Assembly: GCF_004664715.2 (NCBI RefSeq)
Contig: NC_051076.1
Span: 2,916,451 to 2,980,450, forward strand
Length of the DNA stretch: 64,000 nt
Direction: 5' to 3'
Source of the DNA: Peromyscus leucopus
Taxonomy: Eukaryota; Chordata; Mammalia; Rodentia; Cricetidae
The translations under genes and the position numbers were made by a program. Shown here piece after piece: positions 1 through 14,500 of the stretch (positions are counted from its first letter, which is position 1; every line of letters begins with the position of its first letter). A model generated the notes under the pieces. It had not been told where the DNA came from, ran no database searches, and was given only the letters and a program-made list of their open reading frames with translations.

Positions 1-1526
1 AATGAAAATATGCTAATTCAGGGATACAGTAATTACAAATCCTTGTCTTGTTTACATTTTTCAAGTAGGCCAGACTATATATGAAGAAGGTTGTGTGTCT
101 AGACCTGTGTTCTGTATTTCTTGCCCTGGAATGTTAGATTGGTTGTCATACCATTGATAGTAGGATGAAAGGTCAGACAAGTTGTAGTCCTGATGTAATT
201 CCTGACAATCTGTGCTTCATGGACATTGGAGCCAGACAGCACATCAGAGAATGTTGTTTCTTTACCAGTGCAGTACTGAACAGTCCCTCTTTGCTTCAGT
301 TCCCTTATCTGTACAATGTGAAGAAAAAGGATAATAGCACCCATTTCAGAGGACTGCATAAGGAAACAAATGGTGAACAGTGCCTGTCCCAAGCCAATGC
401 CCACTGTGAGTGAACTGCTGGCCAGTGGAGAGACCATGAAGCCCTGTGACTAAATACACAACTCCAGCTCCATCACTCACTCTTTTTGGGCACTTATTTG
501 ATGTTTTAGATCTTGAATTATTTACTGAAAAGAGGTATGATATTAATATTTTCTCTGTGAGTCACGCCCATTAACAATTGAGTGGTTAGTTGAACTTAGG
601 AAAACTCCTGGTAACTGTGATCTGATGGGTAGGCCCTAATGTATTACTTGTCCCATTAGGATTAACTTTGGCACCATTACTACCAAAAATCATTGTTGTG
701 ATTATTGATTTAAATGTACATTATACTAGAAGTTTCTTAAGTCTGAATACACAGTGTTAATTGTAGTTTAAAGGTTTCCCAAGCAATATCTTGATTACCA
801 AATTGTGAATTTGAAGCTTTTAATAAATTTTAATTATGATAATGCTAGCCTTTATTACATTTGTGCAAACTAAGATTCACAGAGGAATGTAAACAAAAAT
901 TCATCAGCAAAGACACAGTGTGAAAGAACCCCAAATTTCTTTAGAAACATTTAATAATAAACTTTGATTCCCCCCCCCCAAACAATAGGAATACTTGTGT
1001 AACTAGGAGGCATTTCATGAAGATGACTGTACCTTCACCAACAAAGCATCAGACATGATAAATTAAAACAGTATTTTACTTAGCTTCTTCAAATAATACA
1101 ATTTAAGTTGAAGTTTTGTGGACGTCTTCAAGCAGCCAAAAGGGAAAAGGCTACGGGAGACATTGGGACTGATTTGTGGTCACTGCCTTGGAATGTCTAT
1201 AAAAAGGAATCAAGTTCTGATTTCTACCTTGCCTCCATCTGTGTTGGTTGTATGCATTTATGGAGGTTTATTCTCTTTGTTTATTTGGACAGGTCACCAA
1301 GTCTGTAAAATATTGCACCAAGAAGCCCTTTAGAAGCATGCTTAGAACTTTAGAATACAATTCTACACTCAGGAATATAACACATAATTTACCAATTTGT
1401 TTTTAAAACTATGGATGGAATTTCAAAAAGCTGATAATGACACTTGTGGCTTTTTTTTTTTTGTCATAGTCAAACATGGGAAATACAGATAGAAATATAA
1501 TAGTTTTTACACAAGGATGTAACCTT
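1..1526. other. CAST intron, no recognised element
   Basis: This is AT-rich intronic sequence left of the first recognised exon. A C9 run sits near 971-979. I see no exon with calpastatin similarity and no clear SINE or LTR. Confidence 0.5.
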
Positions 1527-1540
1527 AAAAATTAATTTTG

Positions 1541-1704
1541 GGCCGGGCGTTGGTGGCGCACGCCTTTAATTCCAGCATTCGGGAAGCAGAGCCAGGTGGA
1601 TCGCTGTGAGTTCGAGCCAGCCTGGCTACCAAGTGAGCTCAGAAAGCGCAAAGCTACACAGAGAAACCCTGTCTCGAAAAACCAAAAAAAAAAAAAAAAA
1701 AAAA
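1541..1704 (+). mobile_element. B1 SINE with intact target-site duplication
   Basis: The element starts GGCCGGGCG, carries the B1 box and a cricetid-type ACCAAGTGAG...CAAAGCTACACAGAG segment, and ends in an A-run. A 14-bp duplication (1527-1540 and 1710-1723, AAAAATTAATTTTG) flanks it. Confidence 0.93.
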
Positions 1705-2529
1705 GTTAAAAAAATTAATTTTGTAGATGAAATCCTCATGAAAAAACATACACAACCTGAAAGACTTGCTTGGTACTAGGTGTTTATGTGCCTAAATCCC
1801 ATAAGAGTGAGATATGTGTTTGTGGAGGAGATGTGTCAGGCTAGAAGAATGGATCTTGAATGAACATGAAATCATTCTTGGGGATATGCTCTTCTGTTAG
1901 GCCATTCCAGTCTGCAAACAAATGGAAGGACCTCATCTGCCTGACAAGAAAAGGCACAGAAAACAGGTGATGTGGTTCACTTGTGCCTGGCAGTTCTGTT
2001 TACTAGTCACTTCATCCTCTCAGCACACACTGTAATTCCAGTCCACAGTCATCTGTAACAGCATGACTCCATCACAGGCTTCCTCTAGGCTTAACCATTA
2101 AGCACATGCTGGTACTAAAAATAACTGCTCTGCTCTCTGTGCCTCGAAGCTGCCATCCTACTCTTTTAATACTTTGAACTCAATCTATGGTAAGCATTTT
2201 AAAGATAAAAAAAATTATTAACTTGTATTAGTAACTTGGAAGGACAACCCTTGGATTTGAGGGAGGAAGACTTACGTTTTATGTTGCTTCCGTGTTTACT
2301 ACAATGTTATTAGTAAAACTCTTTGTATATCCTTCATACACACAACAAGAAATAAAGTGTTATTTGCCTTATGACTAGTAATAGCTGAACTGAGTGGTCA
2401 ACTTAAGTCATAAATTTTATATTGATAGTAATAGCAAAATTACTTAGTTGAAGAAAACTTATTACAATCTCAGTAAAGTATCTCCATTGTTATTTTTTAA
2501 CTTTTCTTTTTTTATTTTTTTAAATTTAG

Positions 2530-2568
2530 GCTGTGAAAACAGAGTCTGAGAAGTCACAGTCAAGTAAG
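2530..2568 (+). CDS. CAST: CAST coding exon, N-terminal XL/L region
   Basis: This 39-nt exon encodes [13 protein letters not shown], matching the segment that follows the MNPTE start of classic calpastatin. It has an AG acceptor after a T-rich tract and a GTAAAT donor, both phase 0. No ATG-bearing upstream exon is recognisable in 1-2529, so the start of the protein lies to the left of the window. Confidence 0.9.
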
Positions 2569-5500
2569 GTAAATAATTTAAGTCTGTGAGTGAATTATTC
2601 TGACCCTTTTTAGTAACAATTAATTAGTAGTTTCCTATATGTGTAAAGGGATTTGTCAGCTAATTTAAATAACTTTGACTATTCTGTTGAATATACATTT
2701 TTAGAATGCATATAAAATATTTACAACATTAAATGCATACATTGTTAAAAAGATATATAATATTTTATAAACAAAATATTTCACAAGTTATTTTATTCAA
2801 ATCTAGATTTTAATGAATATTTTTAAAGAAAGGAGGAAAGGTCAAGCAGAGGAGATGGCCTTGGAGATAAACGTGCTGGCTATGTAAGCCTGAGCACCTG
2901 AGTTCAACCCCCAGAACCCACAGCAGAAGGAGAAAACCAATTCCTGAAAGTTGCCTTTTAACTTCTACCACTCTACCATGACACATGTGTGTACAAGCAT
3001 ACATGTGCACACAGGAAATGTACTTACACAAATATACATGCATATTCATACACCTATACACATATACACATGCTTACACATATGCACTCACACACTCATA
3101 CACACATACACACACACAACATACCTAGGCACATATGCATGTATACACATGTACACTCACATGCACGCACACACTAATATTTTAAAAGGACAAAGGACAG
3201 TGCAAGTTAGAGGTAGCTTGAAACACTAGCAGCAGTGTGCTGAACCTGCCCTAGATCTTTGGATGACAGAGAGTGAATTAATCTTGACAGTCTTCTTTGG
3301 GATGGTGAAGATGCTATGAGTCACTCAGGACCTTTCCCCTGGGAACAGCTATTTTTGCTTCCCTGGCTCTCCATTCTGAAAGTCATTCTGCCTCCATAGA
3401 AAGGTGATTCCAGAGTGCCAGCAGCAGCACATCTTTGTCTTCAGTGCGGTACTGCACTTCACTCTTTCAACTGTGTAAGCAAATACTTAGATAAGACCAC
3501 AGGGTTTTCTGTAGGGCAGAGACCTGAGTGGAACATGGAAGCAGAGACACATAGATAGGGCCATGGGGTGAAAAGTAAGGCTTATCTGATTCTGTAAAGG
3601 GACTTTCTATCAGTGGGCCCTGCCTTCAGCCTTTGCATAGTAGATTCTAGAGGGAAGAATTTAGCAACTAGGTGAAAGTTGTCTTCTGTTCCATAGTTCA
3701 GTGCTTGTGGTTTATCTACCAAATGTCTATAGAATTGGACTTTTGGGGATGTGATCATATTTCATCTCCTGTGGACAGAGAATTTTCAAAATGAATTCCA
3801 TAGGGGGCAGAGAGCACATCACTGCTCAGCAAACTTAATGCTCACCTTAATCTTTTGATGCCTTTGTAGATAGTCTGACAACTACTGATCTGTTTTAAGG
3901 AATATGCAAAGCAGCCCATAGTTTAGAGAAATGTGTGTCTTTGGTGACATCTTTCTATAGGAAAGACTCAGTTTTCCTTTTTCTGATAATTGCCATCAAT
4001 GGAGACTGTTGGCAGGTCACTGGTGATACTGTGTATGCCTGGAGCTTCTCCTGAGGACAGAGTGGTTTAGTTTGAATTGTATTCGTGGACCAATATAATT
4101 ATAAAAATAATAGATTCCAATACATTAATTCAGTTTTTACTTCTTTGAAATTAACAGCCATCTGTTCATGAGAAAAAGTCCCAAGAAAGAAAGGCAAAGG
4201 AAGGCTCAGAGGTAAGCGTTTTTTACTAGGACTTGACCCTGTGTAGCAGTTTCTGTTGTGAGACTAACTTGTTTATTCAGCTGACCCAGTGCCATCGTGT
4301 GGTAATAGCAGTGTTCATTGATTCCCCCCCACCCCCCAGGTAATATTTTTTCTCTGTGTAGCCTTGACTGTACTGCAACTAGCTCTATAAACCAGGCTGG
4401 CCTTGAACTCATAGATGCTGTGGGATGGTCTGTATGTCAAATTGCTCTGATTGGTCAATAAATAAAACACTGATTGGCCAGTGGCTAGGCAGGAAGTATA
4501 GGCAGGACTAACAGAGAGGAGAAAAGAAAGAACAGGAAGGCAGAAGGAGTCACTGCCAGCCTCTGCCAAGACAAGAAGCATGTGAAGATGCCAGTAAGCC
4601 ACGAGCCACGTGGCAAGGTATAGATTTATGGAAATGGATTAATTTAAGCTATAAGAACAGTTAGCAAGAAGCCTGCCATGACCATACAGTCTGTAAGCAA
4701 TATAAGTCTCTGTGTTTACTTGGTTGGGTCTGAGCAGCTGTGGGACTGGCGGGTGACAAAGATTTGTCCTGACTGTGGGCAAGGCAGGAAAATTCTAGCT
4801 ACACATAGAGGTCTGCTTGCCTCCCAAGTGCTGGGATTAAAGGTGTGTGTTATCATTGCCTGGCATGTTCAGTGATTCTTAATGATGGTTTGGGGAGGAT
4901 TTGCAATATTTCAGATTTTGTACATAAAGTACAATGGCATTTATTTCACACTAATTGATATTTGTGCAGTTCGCAACTGCAAAAAACACAACTGTTATAT
5001 ACAGCCCTTATTCTATAAAGAAAAATATTTGAGCTGTTTTAAACCACCATCATGTTAATAATATATGTGTGTGCTTTCAGCCCCAAAACCTTCCCAAGCA
5101 TACATCAGATACAGGAAGTAAGCATGCTCATAAAGAAAAAGCAGTTTCCAGATCAAATGAGAAGACGGTGTCAGAAAAATCAGCAGAACCAAAGGTGAGC
5201 TTGATAAATATGAAGCAACTAATATCAGTGTACTATTAGGATATGGCTCCTATTGGCCCAAGGTTGAATCTGTGGGGTTGCACTGGATGTGTTTGGTATT
5301 GTAATGATTTGGTACTGTTTCTGCACTGGTTTTGCAAGATGCATTGAAAGAATGTGGAATTATGGAGGGCCTGAGTAAGGCCAGCAAATAGATTTAGGGA
5401 AACGTACTGTCCAGCCTTCTCATGCTGCTCACGTAGCAGACTCTTGTGTCTCCCAAACAGAAAGGTTTGAAATGAGGCTGCCTCCTAGTCCCCTCTAAAC

Positions 5501-8500
5501 TTGGGTCAGAGAACTATTGCCTTGCATTCTCGTTCATATTTGCCCTGTCTCTTCTTTTCTGTTTCTCTGTGTGTTTGAGTGTCTCTGTGTCTTTCTGTGT
5601 CCATCTCTCTGTCTGTCTGTCTGTCTGTCTCTCACCCTCTCCCTTTCCCCTTCCACTGTGTGTGTGTGTGTGTATGTGTGTGTGTGTGTGTGTGTGTTTG
5701 TTACCCCATCTATGCTTGAATCCATGGGCTCAAATAATTTTCCTGCCTCAACCTTCAAAGCACCTGAGACTGCAGCTTGACTGACTCCCTCTGCTTTTAC
5801 ACAGAAGTCCTGATGCATTTTTAGGATCTTTTGGAAGAAGAACTCATGAAACCTAAACTCAGAAATCTATTCTGTAATTATACAGTTAAAGGCACTTTGC
5901 TCTTAGAAGAAGAAATATCCTTGAGATGTTTCTCATTCAGAACATTTGAAGATAGAAACTAGGCCCATTTTACAATGCATTTTATATCAGAGTTCACAAA
6001 TACATGACTTGGGAGTTAAATACAACTCCTTGTTTGGTTAAAAATGTTGAAAATTATTTTTAACGGTCTCAAAATTATTTTTAATTAGATGCTGGTAAAA
6101 GATGTCAGGACATTTCACATAAAATCTCACTTTACAGCCTTTCTTAAAAGTCAGACTATCTGGAACACTGGGTTCACATGTCATCAGCTGATGACATCAG
6201 TTGACAGGAACAACTACAACTCCTTTGTGGGATCCAGTTTACCACAGCACATTGCCTCTTTGGCCGTGTGCAATGGGGTTTTCACATCTGTGTAACCTGA
6301 GTGGACTCTGCAGGCTCTTGAGCCCAGCCCTGTGTTGTGCCCAACATCGCACCACATGCAGAAGAAGCTAGTAAACTCTCTTGACAGTGATTCCATGAAA
6401 GCAAACTGGCAGGGCTTGGTGACAGCTGAAACTCATGATCTTGGTCATAGTCAAAGGTACTTACTTAGTCCTGTCACTCTTATCTTTGCTCTCAGACAAA
6501 ATCACAAGATGCTCCTGCTGCTGGAGGGGGTGTGGTTGCTGGTGTGACAGTGGCTGCAGCATCAGACAAGGTGGATGACAAGGTGAGCAAACGTGCAGAT
6601 GTAACATGATCCTCCCTGCTTATCAGACTTGTTCTAAGAAGCACACAACAGACAACCTGACATTCAGAAATAATGGGCACTGTGTAGGAATTTTTGTGAA
6701 GAAGATATGTTTTGGGAATTTAAAGAGAGAAAAATACTAAAATACTTTTGAAATGTGTATATCCGTTAAATACTTATTGGGCCCCTGGCATACAAAGCCT
6801 GATATACTAAAAGAATTAAAATGTGAGTTGGTTCAGGCCCTGCCTTCCAGAGTCAGAGGTATGAAATCAAGGACATAAAACATTCACAAGTGTGTAAGTA
6901 GACATTACACTCAGCTTTGAATGTTTGCATCAGCAGCCTTAACACTAAGTCAGAGGCACAGCAGAGGCATGAGTTGATAGCTTGCCAAGCCCTCTTAGCA
7001 TGATTGTAGATGTCCTGGCCAATCCAGGAAGCCTGCCTTAGAGCCTTGGAGGAGCTTCAGATGCCAGTCTGGAAGTGTGCAGAAAGTCACAGGCAAAGGT
7101 AAAAAGTGTGACGCATACCCTGAAACATCTTGCTTTCTTGGATCTTGGGATACCAGGCACGTTATTTTAACCAAACTCATAAAAACTTTTAAGTAGAAAC
7201 ACTCACATATGGGTTTTTGCAATAAATTATTTGTATATTCCCTCAGGACCCCACCATCCCCTGGAATAGTCTTGTTACTGTGGGTGTACTTAAATGATCT
7301 AATTTGCAAATGAGTAGATTTAAGGTTAAGGACTAGATATGTTACAACAAATTCTTTTAAATGTATTCAAAATTTGAGGTTTTATTCTAGGTATAAACCA
7401 GCCCAAGTTATCAGTAAAAGCTAAATGATTCTACTAAGTTTGAATGGAATTCTGTTATGCATTGGCTTGATTCTGGTCCTTTCCATAAGTTATTTTATTT
7501 GACTTTACTACTGATTCCTCAACTCAGTAGGATTAATTAGAGCTGTCTTATTTTAGTATGTTGCATTTTATAATTGACCTTAGAACGTGCTAGCTACAGG
7601 CTATCCCATCTAGTGTCGAAGTAGGTGGAACTTTAACTCAGACAGAATAAGAGAGACTCCTATAGAGAGACACTTTGTGAGAAAAGAGTGGATTTCATCT
7701 GACTTGGGGGATCCACAGGACTTTGAGACGGTATAGACCTTTGTGGTAGGCATGGAAGGACAGCCAGGATTCCAGGCTTGCAAAGACTTCAAAGTGCTGA
7801 AAATTTTCAGTTCTGGGTGCAAGCACATTCCAGTGTCATAAAGCAAAGAGTCCAGAGGCGGCAGTAAGACCAGAAAGACAGGTTAAGGCTGCTGGAGAGA
7901 ATGCTGTGGAGCTTGTGGGTAGTGACAGGGAGGGGAAGGTTGCTTGGGGCCTGTCTCAGTGGTGCTGGTGAGTAATTATATAGTGGGGCTTAGAGTAGAA
8001 CAGAAGGGGGAGCTAGTTAGTTTTTACAGAGCTGGAACCTTCAGATTCAGGAGGGAGTTGGCCAAAGAGGCAGAGGTAAAGTAAAATGTACAATGTTTTG
8101 GGGCTTCAGAGTCTGGCATGAGTAGGCTGATAACACTGAAGTAAGATAAGACAGGTGCTATAACACAAGACTTTGGAAGTTCTCACTATGTGGTCCAAGC
8201 ACAGTCAACACTGAGAGCAAGTGCCTCCTTATGAGTGGGATGAGTGGAGTGGGGGCCTTGTAGCGCTGTCCTCTGGTTACCTTTCAAAAATCAATAGAAG
8301 CTCGTAGAATTCATGTGGAGAAAGGGTGCCTAGTTCAAGATGGACTGGATTGAATATGTATATGACAGGCCTAAGGAAAGATATGTAACAAAGTAATTAA
8401 AGTATTGTTCGGTACACAGAAGAAGAGAAGAAGTAGAATGGAAGAGGGAGAAAGAGGAGGGGAGGGAGATAATGGAGATAGAGAGAAAGGAAAAGATTGA

Positions 8501-11500
8501 GACAGGAAGAAGGAAGAGGAAGGTGTGTGAGTGTGTCTACACAAGGTGGTAACTGACTCCCGGAAGGGGGTTCTGACTTCTACCTTTTTTTCAACACTAA
8601 AAGCATAACAGTTGATTATTTAATATTTAATTGTATAGCAAGTACTTACATTGTGCTTTTCAAGTATCATTAACAATCCTCACAACCCCTAGTTAGGTAG
8701 CATCGTTGTCCTCGCATCACTATGAAACCCAGGGACAGGGGAAGTGACTGGGAAGTCTCAAACTGCCATGCATGTCATTGCTGGTGTACAAATGCAGGCA
8801 GCCTGGGATCTGCTTACTAAATATGATGCTTTCAAATGATACATGGCTCTGGATGACCATAAATTAATAGAATAGCCTCACCAATGTAATAAGCTCCTGC
8901 CAAGAGCTTAGTCCCTGGTCCTAGAAAATTTGGCATAGACCACCATACTAAGCCGGAAACATACAGAATATATGCTATTGGAAACAAAGCAGAAGAGATG
9001 CCCAAGGTGACAGGGCAAGAGCACAAACACAGAATCAGAATGTTCCCTTTCTGTGGCAGGTGTGAGAGGTGAGAGCTGACACAGTGATGTTCCTCAGAGA
9101 TACTGTCTGGACAGAGGCAGGAAGGTTGTAAGAAAGTTACTAGATGTCTTTGAGAGGAATCACAATAATTAATGGTGAGAGAGGAAAATTAAGAAAAGAA
9201 CAATGATATACTAAGGCAAGAGACACAGTGGTCTTGATGAGTGGAAGTAAAGACCCAGGGAACAGTAGCTGCAAGTAGCAGCTTCAGAAAGAACTAATAG
9301 GGTTGCAAGGCCCAGGACAAGTATGGGGAACAAAGGGCCAGGCAGTCCTGGTACAGACCATGGCTTTGTTCTTGCTCTGCAACCCAGGGAATGTTGCTTC
9401 ATCTCCTTCACCTTCCTTCTTCTTTCCCCTTTCTCAATCTTTCCCTCCCTATCCTCCTCTGCCTCGCTTCTCTTCTTTTCTTCTCCCTACTCTTCCACCT
9501 CCTTCTCTTTCATATACCAAACAATATTCTAATCGCCTTTCTACCTGTCTTTCCTTAGACTTGTCATGGGCTTAAATTAGTCTATCACAAATCAGACACA
9601 TCCAATTTCGTCCATGAACCTGATTTCTCCAAGCCTCTCTCTCTCATCATTAAATAGGCTTCATGTTTGTGATAGTTCTAAACATGTAACATGACTATCC
9701 AGAGCAGATCAAGGGACTAGTGCATGACCTAGGCTATTATATTTGAATTCATCTTCATTGTATCATAGTGCTGTTTCATAAAGGTATATGAAAGTTTTTA
9801 AAGTCCTTCTAAATCCCCACTAGAAAAAAGAAAAGAAGTCATTAACGCCCGCTTCACCAGTGGAGTCCAAACTAAGCAAGCCATCTGGCAAGGTATGGAA
9901 ATCACATGCCAGTTCATCATCACACTTTTGTCCTCTGCTGCTTGTCTCAGCCTGATTTCTTGTGGTTTTTAAGGAAAAATTTAATGACTTAGAGTTTAAA
10001 GAAATTATGACTGAGTTGAAAGTGCAGCCTTCACACTGTTTATACCAATTCATGGCACAAGCCTCTGTTTTGAAACTCTAGTTCCAGGACACAGAGCTTA
10101 TTAACAGTTTCTAGTCTATAAATATGTGTTCTTTAGCAGCATGTATATTGAGACTTGGAAAGTGACTCTTTCTGTCACTTGGTTTTAGAGTGAGAATATC
10201 TTGGGGGTTGTCTTAAGTATTCTGTATTACCTCTCTATTGGTAAAGAATATAAGGTACTTCTTTGAATCTATCCCATTTCCCCCAAGAAACCACAACAAT
10301 AATTTAAAAAGGAAAAATAGTCTAAAGCTAATAGGCCCTAATTTCTATTACATATATCAATAATGATGAGTTCTAAAACCATCATGAGAATGTGGTCATC
10401 TTCAGTGATACTTTTAGATTTGAGGTCCGTAGTGAGGGTCTTTCCATTTTCAGGTGCCTGTTCATATTGAGTCATCCATAACTACAAAACAAGGTGGCAG
10501 AAGCCTCTCATTAATATATTGAGTTCATGTTGACAGACTAAACTGTCAGTTCATATGTCTTTGCCATTTGATCTCACATGATTTCTCTTCAGAGCTATGT
10601 TTGGGCAAGCAAGTGATCAACAACAATGCTCATAAAGAAAGGGAAAATACAGGAAAATTCATTTTTAAAAATAGATTTTATTTGGAAGAGGAGCTATCTA
10701 CAGATTTTGTAGTATGAAACTTGGAAGTTGGGGGACTAAAAATCAACAAGTGCCACACAGCTAATCCTTGCATTTTTTTTTTTTCCATTTTAATGGCTTG
10801 GTAGCCATTGTGAACTAATAAATTTGTTGCTGTAGTTAATGACTTGGTACATTTTGAAATGGTTATTCTTTCCTTAATGTGCCTTTTTGTCTTTCCAACT
10901 CAGAATCTAGACTCTGCATCTTCATAATAAAAATGGACTGAATTTTAATTATTTTTGTGCTTGGAAAAATTACAGTATTTGGTACATGTTTTGTAGTTAA
11001 AAATCAAGGATAATATATCTACCAAATAACATTTATATATCTTTCTCTTTCATTTCCAGTCAGGCATAGATGTTGCTTTAGATGACCTGATAGACACTTT
11101 AGGGGAACCTGAAGAAACTATCAAAGATGATCCACGATACACTGGACCAATAGTTTTGGTATGTGATTGGAAGCCAGCAAGAATTCATCCTCAATGAATA
11201 GGAAAGCAAGTAAAGCCATGACTGTTAAGCACAGGAGGCAATCTCATGTTCTGTTGATTATGTAGAAGCAGGATGGTATCAGCACTGATATTAGAAACCA
11301 AAACTTAGTGGTGAGGGTGGAAATAGTCTGCCTTGTGACAGCTACACAATTGCATTGATTCAGAAAATATCTGATGGTGCTCAAGCACTCACTGAAACAA
11401 CTGAGTAGGCCAGAAAGTCTCGTTTTTTGTCCTTTAGATGTGATGCAGTGGACTTGAACTTATTTTGAGTTTTATATCCTTATGATCTTAAGTTAATCTA

Positions 11501-14500
11501 TTCTTAATTTCTAAAAAGTAATGTAATTTTTGTTTCCTGATATTAAAAATATAGACTAGATGAAAACATTGTCAATAGATACCATTAAATATTTGTTTCT
11601 AAAGTTTACAATAAACAGAGAAAAAGACAACTGAGTAGAGAATTAAGAGAAAGTTGTTTGGACAATGAACAAATAGCATGAAGGTCTACCAAGGAATTAG
11701 GAAAATGACATAAAGCCACATGGTGTGGTGCCACTTTTGTGACCAGACTACCAGAAGTTTAAAAGTTTGACAACTCAGCTAAGGCACTAGGTACTAAAGA
11801 TAAGTGTCCCTTTCAGTTATAGATCCCTTCCAGAGAGAAAGCCTGGAAGAGTTACTAGTGTATACAGAGAAGGATAACTCGCAGAACATTTGGAAACAAT
11901 GTGGTTAACAGAATATAGGAAGCTACTCAGTGCTTCCTTTTTCTAAAGGGAAAATGGCCTCATCATGCATTTATATAATATAAAGCCATAATTTTGGGTA
12001 AAATAAACCAGAGCAACAAAATGATACTATTTATATTTATATTTGAAAACATGCAAAATTATGATGTATAATGTTTATGAATTCCTACATGCAGAATATT
12101 TTTAAAATATGCTCCAGTTTAGTTTTTAAAAGGTGATAAAAAATTACATGTATCATGGTATTAGAAATAAACCATATTTTCAAAAGTAACACAATATTTA
12201 CTTCTAAAGTTTATAAAGAATAAAAAACACAGAAAAAGACAATTCAATAGAAAATTATGGAAATGATAAACTTAAAGTGCAGGGTTCTATCTATCAAGCT
12301 AATTAAATAATTGTTAGCATACCATTAGAACTTAAGGGTTATGTTCAGTTTTAGTTTCTTAATGATTTATTTTCATCTCAATAGTTACAGAAAATTAGTA
12401 CTAGAATAGTACTTTGGTTTCATATATCATTCTCAGCATATTAATTGCATAATATGTCTTTATGTGTGATTTAATTCCAGGACCCAATGGATTCTACCTA
12501 CATTGAGGCACTAGGTATAAAAGAAGGGACTATTCCTCCAGAGTACAGGGAACTTCTGGCTGTAAGTTATCTTCCACTTTTATTTCACCATTTATTTCTT
12601 GGAAGATAATTTTATATCAATATCAAAATTTAGAAAATTGAATGGGGCATATACAGTTGTTATTATTGAAAAGTACCCTTTGTGTGTTAACCTTTTGGAA
12701 CCTGACAAGGTATCACAGACTGGATAGCTTAACCAAGAGATTTCTCTGTTATTTCTAGAGGCTGGAAGTCACACTTAGGGTCTGGGAACAGCTGGCTCCT
12801 TCTAAGAACTCTGAGAGGTAGCTCTCTTCTAGGCCTGCTTGCTAGGCTTATAGATAGCTGTCTTCTCCATGAGTCCTTTCACATTACCTTCCCTCTGTGT
12901 TTTTCTGGCCCCTATTTGTTCTCTTCATAAGGACATTAATATCACTTGATAAGGATTCCCACTAATGACCTAGCTTCACTGGATTTCTTATATAGAGATC
13001 CTATATCCACATAAGGTACTATTCTGGGGTTCTTCGGAACTTCATCATATGAGTGGGAGAGCACACAATTTAGTTCATCATAGACTGAGAATACATTTTG
13101 ATCAATCAAAAGAATTAATTTTGACTTCTCAACTTCTTTCATTTTTGTTTCAGAAAAAGGAAGGGATCACAGGACCTCCTTCAGATTCTGTGAGTTTGTG
13201 TACATGTCTTCTAAGGTCTATGTCACCGTGGTGTATATTTCTTTGGGGGGGCATAGAACAACCCCACCTATAATCCCAGTCACTCAGGAGGCTGAGCTCA
13301 TGGCCAGCCTGGGTAAATTATACTGTCTCAAAATTAAAAGTAAAATGGAATTATAGCTCAGTGGCAGAGTACTTGCATTGTGTGCACGAGGGCCTGGCTT
13401 CACAATGAAAAAGCCCTATCAATTCTGTATCTGAAGGTGATGACCATGGTAATCTCTCATTCAGATGTTTCTTTCTATTCCTAGAAAGACAGTGGGCATG
13501 GGGCTGTTTCACTGTTCCTTGTCTATATATATATATGTATGGAGGTGGAGATGATGGGGTCAAGAAGATAGAAAGATATAGTAAATGCTAATAATTATTA
13601 GTAGTATGAGCACATGTAACCACATGTAACTACATTAGAAGGAGGGAAAAGGAGGAGGCGCACCCACTGCCTTCCAAACAAGGCTTCCTTCTTAGTTATT
13701 TCATTAGCATTTCTCATTTGATATCTAAAGAATGCAAAGATTATTTCTTTTCTGGACTCCTAATCTCTAGTTTGGCTCTTAGGAGTTACTCTGTGCTCTT
13801 TTCTCTAGAAACCCATGGGACCTGATGATGCTATAGACGCCTTGTTATCTGACTTCACCTGTAGTTCTCCGCCTGGAAAGCAAACTAAGAAAGAGGTATT
13901 GTTTTTAGTCCCATTAAAGAGAACTTTGCTAGAAAGTATCTTGGGTATAAAAATAATGTTTTAGTTCTGTTTATCACAATTGAATTTCCATCACCTGTAA
14001 AAATCTTTTGAATTTTCTTTTTCAGAAATCAACAGGGGACGTTTTCAAAGCTCAGGCTGCTGGAGTTACCAGAAGTTCTGTTCCTCCCCAGGAGAAAAAA
14101 AGGAAGGTGGAAGAGGTATTTACTTTAAGGAAGTAAATAAATTTTACTATTTATTTAAGGAATAGCCAAGGGCCTATATGACAACAGTTACTTACCTGAT
14201 TTTTGCTTATTTATGAATAATTTTAAAGCACAGTCTTTACTGTTGTCATACAAGACCATCTTATGTTGTAACACAGAGAAACTGCTCTTGAAATATGAAA
14301 TCTTAGGCTTGAGTTCCTAAAGGGAGCTTTGTGGATCATTATAGGAATGCCAGCACAGCTGTTTCTGCTGCCTCAGCAACAAGCTGATTCTGTCTTCAAA
14401 GTTGATCCTGCAGCTCCAGGCTAGATGTGGGCAGGTGCGCCCTGTGTGAATGGTGCTGATAATGTTAAGGACCACTTCTATCAGGGCTGCCCCTGCTTCT

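Noticed and set aside
2810..3229. Histidine/threonine-rich open frames around 2.8-3.2 kb
   Set aside because: They arise from a CA/ACAT-rich SINE tail read in several frames.
5517..5818. Cys/Val-rich and His/Thr-rich open frames
   Set aside because: They are translations of the TG/TC microsatellite.
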